A stretch of 64,000 nucleotides of DNA from Bactericera cockerelli. Lineage: Eukaryota > Arthropoda > Insecta > Hemiptera > Triozidae. The notes under the pieces are model-generated. The model was not told the origin of the DNA. It ran no database searches and worked only from the letters and a program-made list of their open reading frames with translations. The number at the start of each line of letters is the position of its first letter. Positions within the stretch are counted from its first letter, which is position 1. Positions 1 through 11,700 of this stretch are shown here, one piece after another. The translations under genes were made by a program, and so were the position numbers. The stretch covers positions 22,900,108 through 22,964,107 of the forward strand of contig CM044958.1 of the NCBI GenBank assembly GCA_024516035.1, read 5' to 3'.

Positions 1-95
1 TTGGTGCCCTTCAAGAGGGGCGACACACCATACCCTGCCAGCAAGTCCCGCATATCCTTCAGCACCAGAGCTTTGCTGAAGGAATCTTATAAGGT
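1..95 (-). other. Possible exon fragment at the left edge, SAP-like
   Basis: This stretch is richer in GC than its surroundings and open in one minus-strand frame. It contains the residues KDMRDLLAGYGVSPLLKGT, which follow the spacing of a SAP DNA-binding helix (basic-Leu-Leu, then Gly and a basic residue). It does not match any part of STE24, the gene just to the right. It could be a retroelement gag fragment or an exon of another gene, and the plus strand is also open here. The call is weak. Confidence 0.2.
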
Positions 96-194
96 TTTCC
101 CCCAAAAAAAAAGTCAATATCTAATGTTATACAAACCAGTTTTTGAAGATTTTACATACTATCTTTGGATTTAATGTTATCATATCTCTGTATC

Positions 195-305
195 ACAAGT
201 AATGGAAACTTGCTTTAGTAAATATCAGTTCAAATTGGGATTCAAACAACCAACCTCCAGGTTATGCATCCGGCAGCTTATTATTCAAGCTAATGAGGTA
301 CGAGT
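195..305 (-). repeat. Degenerate copy of SINE family D
   Basis: The block carrying 'accaacctccaggtta' and 'aagctaatgaggta' matches, with substitutions, the reverse complement of the family-D head seen clearly at 39470-39611. The rest of 310-760 is AT-rich and shows nothing recognisable. Confidence 0.45.
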
Positions 306-762
306 AGGAGTGAAATAATAATTAAGTGGGACTTTTAGTTTAGTTTTAATACTACAGGTCTTGGGTCCACTCACACCAAATAAGGAAAAAAAATAATTGA
401 GCAATTATATTTTATTACACAACAAGTGAGATATTATAAAAGATAACCTGAACAGAAGTATCTTAGTACAGTGACAAAATAATAACCTAATCTTTTCTGT
501 TTTTTTTTTTTTTTTTTTCAGAATAGAGGACTGGCACCGCAGTGAAACTTTTGTCAGAGAGCTGCTGTACTATATCATTGAGAATATCAATTAAATGAGT
601 CAACTATGTATGATAAATGTATATTCCAAAAGTCCAATTTCCCAGTTTAGCCATATTTGAGCAACTTTTATTAATGAATGAATGAGTCTTAACTTCCATG
701 ATGAGCTTAAATTAAATATTCTAAGTCAATCACTGCCCTCAGTGTTGACCCTGACCTCTTAC

Positions 763-3700
763 CTGAATGATATAGACCACTGCACCTGTGAGGGGGATTG
801 ACAAGACGAGGCCCACCAAGAAACTCTTGATTTGGTCTTTGACAAAGAAGCCATAAGTCTGAAGGAGAAGAAAACATGTAAATTATCTTCTTAAAATAAA
901 ACAATACTTCACACAAAAGAAAACCTGTACTGTTTCTCTGTTTCTTATAAAAGACAACAAAAAGAAACCAATCTTTTTATTTGGTGATTTATTGTCTCTT
1001 TTTTTGCGCGCCCCTAGCACATTATGGATATGCAAACAGTCTGGGCCAAGCAAATATGTAGGTTCTCCTGGGGCCAGAGATTCATTCTAGATCTATAGTT
1101 TCAATGTAAATTGTGTGCACTATGCCTATGCCACACATCAGCATAAAGCACTCTGGGTAGCGTCTGGATATATGATCACGCGGGCCCTGACAGTACTCAA
1201 TTCGTGTGCACTGGTGTTCACATGGATGTGTTAAATAAAGATGAGTCTCCTCTCAAACTCATGTATTGTACTTTTTGTCCATTAATTTCACCCTTATTAA
1301 ACCTGTATTTTTACCCCCAAATTTTGAGGTAGTTAGAAATGACTTTCCATTTGCTGGTAGCTCACAAGCCAGCTAATAACATTAACATGACCTAGCCTGG
1401 TTTGAGGTAGAAATGAGTGATGTGATGATGGGGACTTTGTCACCTACTATGTTCCAAACTCACTGGACTGTTTAGCTTAAATGCTCTAACAAAAAATCGA
1501 AAAACTAACACATACTAACACACCATACTAACTTATGATTTTTTTTTTCTTGGTAGCTCACCTGTTTGTTAAAACCATGCTTTTCTTCAAGTACAAAATG
1601 ATGGTAGAAGGATATGGGCAGACCAATGACTGTTGAGAAAATGTTGAACAGAACAATGAACAGGCAGCTTGTGACAATTTCATTCTGATGGAAACCAAAG
1701 TACGTGTCTGCTAATTCTTCACTCTTATTCCAGAAAAATGGCAGACCATTGCATACAAGAAGTGCCTGTGAAATTAAGATAAGCTATTAGAGTAGTTTTT
1801 CTTCAGCTTTTGCCCATTTGCCACTACATACGAGGGGGGACCCAAAAGTAACGGGAATTAGGTGGTGGGGGGAACGCGGAAGGGGGGATCGGGTTCTCCA
1901 ATGTTTCTATTCCATTCGGCCACTCTCCCAAGGAAGTGTGCAAAGTTCATTTGCTATGAGTGCATTCGTTCGTCCGTGAGAATTTTTCTAGTGAAACGAC
2001 TTTTTTCTTTTCGGCGAAAACGTGAAATGGCTGAGTGCGAAGAGCAACGAGTGGCTGTAAAAAATTCGGGGTCATAGCCGTAGCACCATGCTTCATCGTC
2101 AGTTATAACCTTGAGAAAAAAATCTGGGTCTTCATCCAACTGATTTTGCAGCTCCAGATAGGCCTGAAGTCGCGACGCTCCTTATTTTGATCGTCAGAGA
2201 GAGAGCGAGGAACCAATTTGGCTGCAATCCTCTTCATGATCAAATCTTCAGTTAAAATCCTCTGAATTGAACTCCATGACAATCCAGACATCTCACAAAG
2301 TTGATCGATGGTTCGGCAAGATCTTCACGGACAAGAATGTTGATTTGTTCAATGTTTTCGTCCGTTCTTGAAACCATTTCACTTTTTCGCCGAAAAGAAA
2401 AAAGTCGTTTCACTAGAAAAATTTTCACGGACGAACGAATGCACTCACAGCAAATGAACTTCGCACACTTACTTGGAAGAGAATTCACTGGACAACCCGA
2501 TCCCCCCCTCCGTGTTCCCCCCACCACCTAATTCCCGTTACTTTTGGGTCCCCCCTCGTATAAGAAAAACTGCAAAGATATGGGATATGCTAACCTGCTA
2601 AGATAATATAATTATGCTAGGTGCAACTAAATATGTGAAAAATAATACAGGAGCATGTTCTTGAATACAAATAACATGAGTTCATTCTTATGATAAAAAA
2701 AATCCAAAAAAGACTTCTTCTCCCTTCTAGAAGCTCTAAAAGTTTTATTAATTTTGCTTTTTTTTTTTTTTTTTTTTTGCTCTTATTTTTATTTTTACTT
2801 GTGTTTTATTTTGTAATATTTGTTTCTTTTTGTAATAAATGGGGTCAACCCCCATAGATTCATTAAAAAAAAAAAAAATTAAAAGTGTAGATATTGAAGT
2901 GATATTTGTGTACTTACATAAATTTATAATGCTTACATAACTTTAGGATTATAAATTTATGTAAGCATGACTTTATTGAATTGAAAGACAATCCTACATG
3001 ACTAACATAATTGATAACATTCATAGCTTAATTGTATTGTGAATTTGAGGTTCAAGTCCCAAGTTGAGCAAAAAAAATTCTGCATAAATAGGCTCAAAAT
3101 ATATTTTGTGACAAATGAATGTTATGTAACACACATAATACCTTTACGTATCTATGTATTTTTTGTGTTATGCACATCTCTCTGAAATTTAACAAATTAG
3201 AGATTTAGATCAAAGTTACACCTTTTTTTTCAAGTTTGACAGCTCTAGAGAAGAGTACAAGTTTTTTGGGGGATTCTTAGTTTGAATGAACCTCACCTAC
3301 ATGTAAATTTATTACTGTCTACATATTGAGATACAAACTGTATACAAAAAAATACTTCATGAGAATGCTGTTTTCTTTCAAATTTATTTATTTATTTCAG
3401 TATGTTTTGTGAGATAACACTTCACAGTTTAGGATCCTATTGATGTCTACATACTTTGCAGTATTTTTGTTCTTTATCTGATTTATTCATCATGGCTAGA
3501 TAGAAAGAGGTATTTAAAAAAAAAGATTAATCTTTCACAGACTTTTTTATTTTGTAGACATGAAACAACAGCTGCTTTAGATGCTTGTGGTCTTTAGCAT
3601 GCTCTCTTTATGCCTTCCCTCTGATGGGCAAGAAGTGACACACTACTTCCCATTTAGTTGCTAGTTTATATTAAAAAAAGCAATTATCATATTACTAAGT

Positions 3701-4059
3701 ATTTTTACAATGCTGTAATAAGAAGAGGTAATGCTTGGGAACAGACTAAATTAGGATAATATACCTATAATGTTTAAAAGTCACACAATCTTACTGTATT
3801 CATAACATGGGACACTGTTTCCTTGAACATCGAGAAAATATTTTTGTCCAAAGAGTATTGTCTTGATTTCTCAAAAGATTCTGCATCCATACCATGTGCA
3901 ATTTCATGGGGCACAATTGTGGTCTCATGATAAACTTTCCTCTGTCTTATTGAAAGGTAGAGTTCAAAGAGGAATACAACCCAACTGAATCCAATGATAC
4001 CATAAAATATTTGATATTCTAATGTGAATGCCATTATGAACTGCTGAACTTTGGGATGT
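763..4059 (-). CDS. ZMPSTE24: CAAX prenyl protease 1 (STE24/ZMPSTE24), N-terminal part
   Basis: This gene encodes the membrane zinc protease of the ER and inner nuclear membrane that removes the last three residues of farnesylated CAAX proteins. Three coding exons are visible: 3795-4034, 1562-1765 and 763-858, all joining in phase 0 with GT-AG sites, for 180 residues. The first begins MAFTLEYQIFYGIIGFSWVV, a hydrophobic first helix, and carries the FEKSRQYSLDK region. The second contains LPISFYHHFVLEEKHGFNKQ and the third continues TYGFFVKDQIKSFLVG, the family's most recognisable N-terminal block. The acceptor at 4060-4061 leaves a 5'UTR segment before the ATG and implies an upstream non-coding exon. 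The HExxH zinc site and the C-terminal half (the family is about 430-480 residues) lie beyond the left edge. A mariner element and a SINE fragment sit in the introns. Confidence 0.93.
1831..2558. mobile_element. Internally deleted mariner with ~200-bp terminal inverted repeats
   Basis: TA duplications at 1829-1830 and 2559-2560 flank termini that both begin CGAGGGGGGACCCAAAAGTA. The inverted similarity extends about 200 bases inward, far longer than a usual mariner TIR. Between the arms are minus-strand transposase pieces: SGLSWSSIQRILTEDLIMKR (2103-2291) and a KVITDDEAWCYGYDPE block (1954-2139) with the first catalytic Asp region of a Tc1/mariner DDE/D transposase. The reading frame is fragmentary, so the copy is non-autonomous. 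It lies in the first coding intron of STE24. Confidence 0.9.
2570..3510. other. AT-rich intronic DNA with a retroelement-like tail and a small hairpin
   Basis: About 2755-2870 looks like a non-LTR retrotransposon 3' end: a T-rich stretch, an AATAAA-type signal in 'tgtaataaatgggg', and a final A-run. At 2917-2967 'cataaatttataa' is followed by its inverted copy. No gene is seen here; this is STE24 intron. Confidence 0.4.
3519..3665 (-). repeat. SINE family B, 3' part
   Basis: The reverse complement shows the family-B 3' half: 'gggaagtagtgtgtcact', the 'cagagggaaggcat' block and the ending 'aaaaaagtctgtgaaag'. It is diverged from the fuller copies at 20328-20642 and 36993-37300. Confidence 0.65.
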
Positions 4060-4199
4060 CTGAAAAAAAAGACATTACGATTAAACTAATTGAGATGTAA
4101 GGTTCTTTAATAAATCAGAAAAGGCAGAAATCAATACCATAGATCAAAAGAGTTGTGTTTGATGAGTTCACTTCATATTTTTGTTTCATCATAATTTTC

Positions 4200-4355
4200 A
4201 ATGGCAATCATCTAGGAAAAACAATGATTGATTGCATGTAGAAATAAATTAGCTGGATCAGGACAAACCAACTTTTGAACCAAAGTTAGCTGGAGACCAT
4301 TACTCCACCCAGCTATATCCAAGCTGGTTACAACAAAAACAACCAGTGTTTTTTT
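4200..4355 (+). repeat. Interspersed repeat family H
   Basis: 'agctggagaccattactcc' and 'caagctggttacaacaaa' recur in inverted orientation at 48335-48480, and the final part recurs near 61700. The shared order suggests a dispersed SINE-like family. No RNA head was identified. Confidence 0.45.
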
Positions 4356-4370
4356 CAACCAATCAGAATC

Positions 4371-5020
4371 TTAACACATTGCGTGCCAAGGGGTTTAAAG
4401 CATGACATACCCATGGCCCTCGATGTCAGACATTTTGCCTCAATTGGTTAATTTTTGTCAGGTGAGTACGCCTGACGTGGCCATATTGGATAAATTTGTC
4501 AGGCACTTTAGCCTGACCCTCACTTCATCGTAAATACTACTTTCACACAAAAATGCCTGACATGGCCATATGGGATAGTTTTGTCAGGTGTTTTTGCCTG
4601 ACACTCACTTAACACATTGCGTCCGGCGTGCATCTCTAGAGCTGCACGGCAACATTTCCCTGGGGCCGGCGTGCATCTCTAGAGTGTGACAGCAAGTTTA
4701 TCGTAAATTCACTGTCAGTCTCTCACAATGCACACTACTATGTGTTTTTCTATGTCATTTGAAAGAGCAGGCTCTGCTGAACATTCAGTATTTACAGGAC
4801 TTGAATATCTTGAAGTATAAGACTTGAATATCGGCCCAGGGGAACCAATTTTTCAAAACAGTAGTTTCTGCAGGGCCGGCATGCATTGATAGAGAGTGAC
4901 CAGAGTGTTCCATGCAAATCTCAGCCGGCCCAAGCGTAAATTGACAAAAACTGCTCCCGTACGCAATGTGTTAATCTCAAGTATTACTTTCAGGCGAAAA
5001 TGCCTGGCGTGGCACTGAAT
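4371..5020. mobile_element. TTAA-type MITE, right end lost, hosting another MITE
   Basis: It begins TTAACACATTGCGTGCCAAG and contains three spaced copies of a motif combining 'gtcagg' with 'gcctgac' and 'atggccatat'. A second TTAA element (4609-4974) is inserted in it. The matching right terminus is not visible after 'gcctggcgtggcactg', so the element looks truncated. Confidence 0.6.
4609..4974. mobile_element. piggyBac-type MITE (TTAA, CACATTGCGT ends)
   Basis: TTAA at 4609-4612 and 4971-4974 flank inverted ends CACATTGCGT and ACGCAATGTG. The inside carries two direct copies of 'ggcgtgcatctctagag' and a third related 'ggcatgcattgatagag', likely subterminal transposase sites. Exact TTAA duplication plus short TIRs is the piggyBac signature. 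No transposase is encoded. Confidence 0.8.
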
Positions 5021-5067
5021 GAAAAAAAAAGTAAAAGTATGTTAATTTTATTCAATAAATGTTTCCC

Positions 5068-5292
5068 TTAACACATATGAGACGGGTCCTATTTTCTATA
5101 GTTTGTACGCTGAGCTGGGACGGCTTCAAATTAGGATATGTGTTCCAAATATGATAACAACAAAAAAAAATTGGGACGGGCGAGTACAAAAATATATAAT
5201 AGCATTATCTGTGCCCACCGGTGGGTCACGTTAAAAGAGAAATTGAAAAAAAACGTGACCCACCGGTGGGCACGCCGTCTCATACGTGTTAA
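5068..5292. mobile_element. piggyBac-type MITE with an internal palindrome
   Basis: TTAA at 5068-5071 and 5289-5292 bracket ends CACATATGAGACGG and CCGTCTCATACGTG. Near the right end, 'gtgcccaccggtgggtcacg' is followed about 20 bases on by 'cgtgacccaccggtgggcac', forming a strong hairpin. Confidence 0.8.
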
Positions 5293-5975
5293 TTTGAAGA
5301 TAAGCAACTGATGCTATTTTCAAAACCCAAGCCTTTTCATGTTTGTTTTGAGAAAAAATTGTGTCCATTGGTTTTGAAATCATGAAAAATAATGTGTGAC
5401 TGCACAAACTCTAGAAATAAGTGTTCATTTACTTATTTGATACAGCATAAGCATGACACTATTTTGCTTAAATCCACTATTAACTAAACAGAATCTTTGA
5501 GAATTAAATTTATACATGCAGGTAAGGAGGTACCTAATTTGTCCTGACATGGTCCATTTCTTGGTACCTAAAGAAAATTACAACAACCAGAGTCTGACAC
5601 CTATCCCTCTTATCAGCTATCAAATAGGCTTACCTAGATGACTAATACAGATTACTTCAGGAACATTTTGGAGAAGATATTGAATGTGACAGGAACTTGA
5701 TAAACCAAAACCAAACTGAGTTTAGTTGGAGATTACAATGTAGGTATGTCAAGTTGCAGTAACTGAAAGAAGATAGTAAGTATCCTATTATATCCTATTC
5801 TTGATGCAATGCTTGTGGTGCTAACTGCTGTAAGATAAGAACCGCAAAATCTGCAACCTGCGCTGAACAGCGGACGGTGAACGGGTGAATACTGATTATG
5901 AGTATTATGACAACTATCAATACGATTCGAATTTCGAAAGATTTGATTTTGATTACGAAATATGGTTTCGGCATA

Positions 5976-7046
5976 GAGTTGCCGCGATTAATCGAACTAA
6001 TCGATTAATCGATTATTAATAATCGATTATTTGATAATCGATTAACGATTAGTGACTAGTCAGATAATCGATTAATCGATTATTTTCATGTCGATTAATC
6101 GATTATTTTGGACTATCTACTATCTAGTTAATATAGTACTTATAGTTATCTAGATCTAGCAAGCACCTTGGGATTGGGGGAAAAAAAAGTAAAAATTGGG
6201 GGATTTTTTTTAATTTTTTCTGGCAACACTGGTTACTGGTTATAAAAGGCTGAAATCACGGCATTTTTTTAAATAACCTAACATTAAAATTTTATTTTTT
6301 TTTCGTTTGTTTTATAATTTGTTTTGTTTGTTTTCTTACTTTTGTTTTATATTTTGTGTTTTTGACCTGTGTTAGCAACCCAAGTGTTGATCAACACCAA
6401 ATATATATTTCAATTCAATTCAATTCAATATATTATTATGATACTAGCTGACCCAACAGACGTTTTTCTGTTCAATACTTAAAAAAGAAGAGAAAGCAAT
6501 TTTATCATTATAGCAATGAGAATGATACATGGTTTATAGGGTATATGTGTTTTCTTTCTCTAAACATAACAGAAAACAAATCACCCATTGCCAGGTGTCG
6601 TTTTTTTTTATTCAACCTGTGACATTCAACATGTCAAACTATGACAACTTGTTTTTTAAATTGATAAAATATATGCCGTCGTGACAAACTATATAAAAAG
6701 AAAAAAAATATTAATAAAATCTAGTTAGGTGAAAAAATTGGTATTTTTTTTTTTTTTTTTTTTTCAGAGTGGGCACTACAGATCCAGTAGAGGTCAAAAT
6801 TGGCTCAATTAGTATCTAATTAAAGGAAAAGATATGAGAAATGTTAATATGAAATAAAAATAATATGTCGTCGCGACAAAAAAAAAGTAAAAATTAGTCA
6901 AAGTCAATTTTTGGTTAATTTCAGATAATCGTCAAATAATCGATTAATCGATTATTTGAGTGTCGATTAATCGATTAATCGATTACCAACGAGTCCGATT
7001 AATCGATAATCGATTATCGAGATTTGAACTAATCGCGGCAACTCTA
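5976..7046. mobile_element. Non-autonomous hAT-type element rich in ATCGATTA
   Basis: An exact 8-bp duplication TTTCGGCA lies at 5968-5975 and 7047-7054. The termini are inverted copies of TAGAGTTGCCGCGATTA. Both ends carry arrays of 'atcgatta' blocks within about 140 bases. Eight-base duplications and T/CAGnG ends are hAT features. The interior holds an unrelated T-rich retroelement 3' end (about 6270-6430, with a CAATT-repeat tail). No transposase frame is visible. Confidence 0.88.
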
Positions 7047-7054
7047 TTTCGGCA

Positions 7055-8020
7055 TGGATGGATTCAGTGAACGGCTTGTGATTAGAGAGAACCTGTCGAG
7101 TTTTTGTGATAAACAACAACTAATCATGATATACGCGCAGCGTATTTGAAAAGTTGCTATACGATTCAAATACGTTCAAATTTAAAAAATATTATTCTCA
7201 ATTTTGATTGGTCCATTTGAAATTTCGTTCCCGCTTCTACATTGACGGTTTTTTCAGTAGTCAGGCCGTCATCAACCAACGTGTGCGAAATTTTTCTCAG
7301 CTTTAAATTCACACTTAGAAAATTGATTTATCCACAATACAGCATTAAAATAAGGTATTCACCTAGTTGACAAAAGAAGTTAAACCATCTTTTACTATCA
7401 AATTGTTGTATAGGTAAGTTCTTTGTAAATTTTACCTAAAAGGAGTTCATATTTAAGTAGGTACCTGAGGTACCTCTGTACCTACTACCATTTCTGGTTC
7501 TTACTATCCAGTAGTTTCCACTGAAAAGTTAGTACATATCTCTTTACATACTTACATAGATAAATTAATTTAGTTAGGTACACATTTTATTTTATCTGTA
7601 CTTCATTGAAGAATAAATAATTATTAAACAAGTTCAATCAAGTTTTATTTACAAAATAATGACATAGAATATATACATACATAGATAATAAAATTAAGAA
7701 AACAAAACTTGATCAAGGGCGGTGCTAATGCCAACGGCATTCTCTTCCGATTGTATGTAAATAAGTATGTAGAAGGAGACTTTAGACTTGAGGTTTCTCC
7801 CAAACGGCATGAAATAGAATGATTGATTTTATGCATATTTTACCTACTCATACTCATCATGATTTACATACCTAAGCAAGTACTGAAAAACCTGTACAGA
7901 CTACCTTCTTCTTATTTGTGGCATTTCAATTTAATTAATTCGATTTATATCAATAATAAAATTATCATTACATGATCTTCATGAACCTTTACTTTTCAGA
8001 AAAACTCAGTCTATCCTACT
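7055..8020. other. AT-rich intergenic DNA between STE24 and ZCWPW
   Basis: No coding potential is recognisable. At 7635-7740 there is a retroelement 3' fragment (reverse-strand 'aataaaacttgat...' type, 'tgatcaagggcggtgctaatg') related to 38765-38880 and 45760-45860. A 'ataggtaagtt' donor-like site near 7410 could end a non-coding first exon of ZCWPW, but nothing confirms that. Confidence 0.35.
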
Positions 8021-8026
8021 TTCCAT

Positions 8027-8345
8027 GCGGTAACGGTTTTTTCACTCGCCAAATTTCTTGTCCGCCATTTTGAGGAAAATTTTCACTAACTTCAACCGTC
8101 ACATTTGAATTTTTCAAGCTAAACAAAATATTTTTGCTGTTGTAGGTACTACTTTTGTAATAGGTAGTTAGTTTACTCGTAATAAAAAGCGGTAACGGTT
8201 TTTTCACTCGCCAAATTTCTTGTCCGCCATCTTAAGGAAAGTTGTCACTAACTTCAACTGTCACATTTGAATTTTTCAAGCGAAACAAAATATTGTTGCT
8301 GTTGTAATACTTTTGTAATACGTAGTTAGTTACTCGTAATTAAAA
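8027..8345. repeat. Two-copy tandem duplication upstream of ZCWPW
   Basis: The unit at 8027-8188 (about 162 bases), beginning 'gcggtaacggttttttcact', repeats at 8189-8345 with few differences. It lies roughly 400 bases before the first coding exon of the ZCWPW gene and so may fall in its promoter or 5' leader. Confidence 0.8.
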
Positions 8346-8736
8346 AAAAAAACCATCATTATAAGATAAAAGTTAATAGTCAACTTTAATAGCTCCTTGA
8401 ATATATCATTTTTCACTTTTCGTAAGATCACTGATATTGAGCAACTTTCAGAGAATTTTTTAATTAAATAATTTAATTACCTACTAAATTTTGGTAAGTG
8501 ACTTTTTCAATTCAATTCCTCGAGAAAATGGCTCTCCTTAATTCAACGCAGTTTGAGATTTCCAGCGCCTGGAGATTAAAACAAAAAAACTCCCGGCTAG
8601 AATGACCTCTTCCTAACTAACAAAAATATTCCTTCTAGAGATTAATAATTTAGTTTGAAACTATTTCTTGTGTTTTTCTTATCTTTATTCCATTTTTCCC
8701 ATCATTTAGGCTTAGCCTGCGAAGCTCAAAATAATC

Positions 8737-11700
8737 ATGCCGTCAAAGAAACAAACATTCAAAGCTCCCATCAAGGCATCTCATACACCTCAGGTAGCGG
8801 TCGATGACAGTCAGAAGTCGAACAAGGAGATGAAATTAGGTGGGTATTTTTTATTACACATCAACTTTTTTACCTAAACATAATAAAATATAGTAAGAAC
8901 CTACAAATTTACTATTTTGTGATTACAAATACCTATAAAATTACTATAATTGTAAACATTTACGTCTTCATTATGATATTTTTCAATACTTGCTTGACGC
9001 TTGTGTATAGGTAGCAGCACTATCAGCCGTGCATTAAAAACTTAGGACTTGCTTATGCACATATAAATTAGATTCTTAGGTAGTTGGTTCTTTGTGGCTA
9101 AACACAAGACCCCAGATAGTTTATAAGGGGGAAAAAATCAAAAATATTTGACTCCAGAAGTAATCAACCGTCCTACCATGTCTGTTCGGAGACAGGTGCG
9201 CTAATCCCTGAGCTAACTAGGCGACAAAAAAAGATCTCTCTTAGTATGTAGATGTAGATATTATAAGTCATATTTTACATATTTAGCGCTGTAGTAACCG
9301 TGGCTAAGTGGGTAGTGCACTAGGTGTGCACGCACGGTGACCTAGGTTCAATCCCCAGCCGGTCAAGATTTTTTCTGCTCTGCACCAAGATGTTCGGAGT
9401 CCACTTTTTCCTCACGAAGTCTCGTGAGGAAAAATGTATAGGCTGCTTTATTGTGACCAGCGACCATATACATACTAGGCAAAAATAAGATATTAAAGAT
9501 ACGGAAAAGTCCTATTATTCTGCATTACCCACTAAAATTGTGATATAAGAACACAAAGATTCTATATGTATATTTATTTATTTATTATATTTAGTCACGA
9601 AGAAATTAAAATTTCCTTCCTTCTTCCTTAATTGCACATGGCCTACTTTGCAGAGTTGGTCTGAAATAACTCGTATGATATCAAACCTTCGCTATTCTCT
9701 CCTACAGCACCATCTGAGACTGATGAAGGCAAGGTGTATCATGAAGATATGGGGTCTCAAGTTGAACAGTCACAGCAAGGAGTATCCTCGGAAGAAACAA
9801 CTATGCAATTCAGTTCTGGTACACCGGATATGTTCTCACAAGATACTGCCAGACAAAACATGGTAGATGAGAATCATGTTATTTGCAAGCAAAATACGAA
9901 TAGTACATTTTCGCAGAGCTCGGCGACATCCCAACTTAACACAGAAGATGCCAAGTTCCTGTGTAGTCCTATTGAAGCAGTTGTCCCGTTTCGCAAGCGC
10001 CAGATCCAGTATATCCAAGACATTGAAATGGAAGGCCTTGTCAAGATTTACAGTGGAAGTCCTATAGTAGACAAGGACGTAAAATTGATAGATGAAGTCA
10101 AAGGCCAACAAGAGTTACAGGAGCCCTCAGATACTGTGATGGAAACAATTGATGAAGTTATTAAAGATACACAAAAAGAAGACATCGCAGATAAGACTGA
10201 GACCAGTCAAGATGTTAATAGAAGCGAAAACCCGAAATTAAGGATTGAAAAAAAGAACTTGAAGTCTAAGATGATCAAAGATAATACAATGGAAAGTAAT
10301 GATGAAACTAGTGATGACCCTAATGAAGATATTGCTCCAAACAAAAAGCAAAAATTGTCGACTCAAAAGAAGACCTTAAAGTTCAAGACAGCCAAAAAAC
10401 TAAAAGAAACAAAGCAGGAGTTGCAGATTAACAACAAAGATGAAGAAAATATTCAAGATATTCCCCAATTGGAAACGTCAAATCAAATGATCATCGAAAA
10501 ATCACCCGCAACTGCAAACCAGTCCCAAATATTTGAGTCTCAAATGTCACAAGATTCAATAATGTCACAACAATCGTCAATTCTTTCACAAGATACAATG
10601 GAAGTTCTGGAACAGTTGACAGCTGAAGAATCCAAAATAAATGTGCAAGACTCACCAATGATGACACAAGAATCTCAAACAACCACACAAAATTCATTGG
10701 TCGATCCTGTTTCACTAATGACGCCTCAGAAAGCGTTATTCAGCCAGAATTCGCTTTGTTTTGAACCCTTAACGACTCCTGTACCCTATACTCCGTTCAG
10801 CGTAACCACTCCCTATACGCCGATAGAAATCATCCCCTGATTCGTACCTTGGAAGACACGCCCAGGAATGATTCTCTACTGGAGACACCTAGTCGAGTGG
10901 GCGAGAAGTCCAGTTGGAGAGGATCTGGATCCCCTAGCCAGGATCTCAGCCAGGCCACTCCCACTCCTAGTCAGAGGTGGAGCTTGGCATCCCAGGAGAC
11001 GCCCACAGACAGTCTTCCTCTTTCTCAACAAAGAGATCGAGTAAGTAATGCAATAAATCTAATACAGCTATTACCTGAAAATTAATTAACTACTACAAAA
11101 TTCTTTCATAATCAAGTTATTGACAACCGCAAATCAATACCCATCACTATGTTATTTTAGTCATAGAAAACTATAGGTGGAAGCGCAATGCCAAGTTTTA
11201 GGCTAAATGTTGTGTATGATGTAGGAGGAGTACTTATACATATAAAAGAGGTACTTCCATAAAAAAATAAGCTGTTTTTTTGTTGTTGTAGAAATGGTCA
11301 TAAATTCGTAATCATAAGATATACCTAGTATTTATTTGAGATATTCACAACTACTCCTTTTGAGTTTAAACGGGGTTGTCAAGTAGTCACCGTGGCCGAG
11401 TGGGTTAGCGCGCTAGGCATTGGTGACCTGGGTTCGATCCCCAGATCGGCAGGATTTTTTCTGCTCTGTACTTGGGTGTTCGGGGTCCACTCACACCTCG
11501 TGAGGAAAAATGAGTAGCTGCTTTAATGTTAGCAGCAACCAATGGCGGAATTATAGGCTAAACTAAGATATTGGAATATTAAAGATATGGAAAAGACCTA
11601 TATAATTCTGCGCTACCCACTAAAATTGTGATATAATAACACAAATGTCCTACCTAAATGTCCCTTTAGGTAGGACATTATTGTTGTTTTCTTTTTTTTT

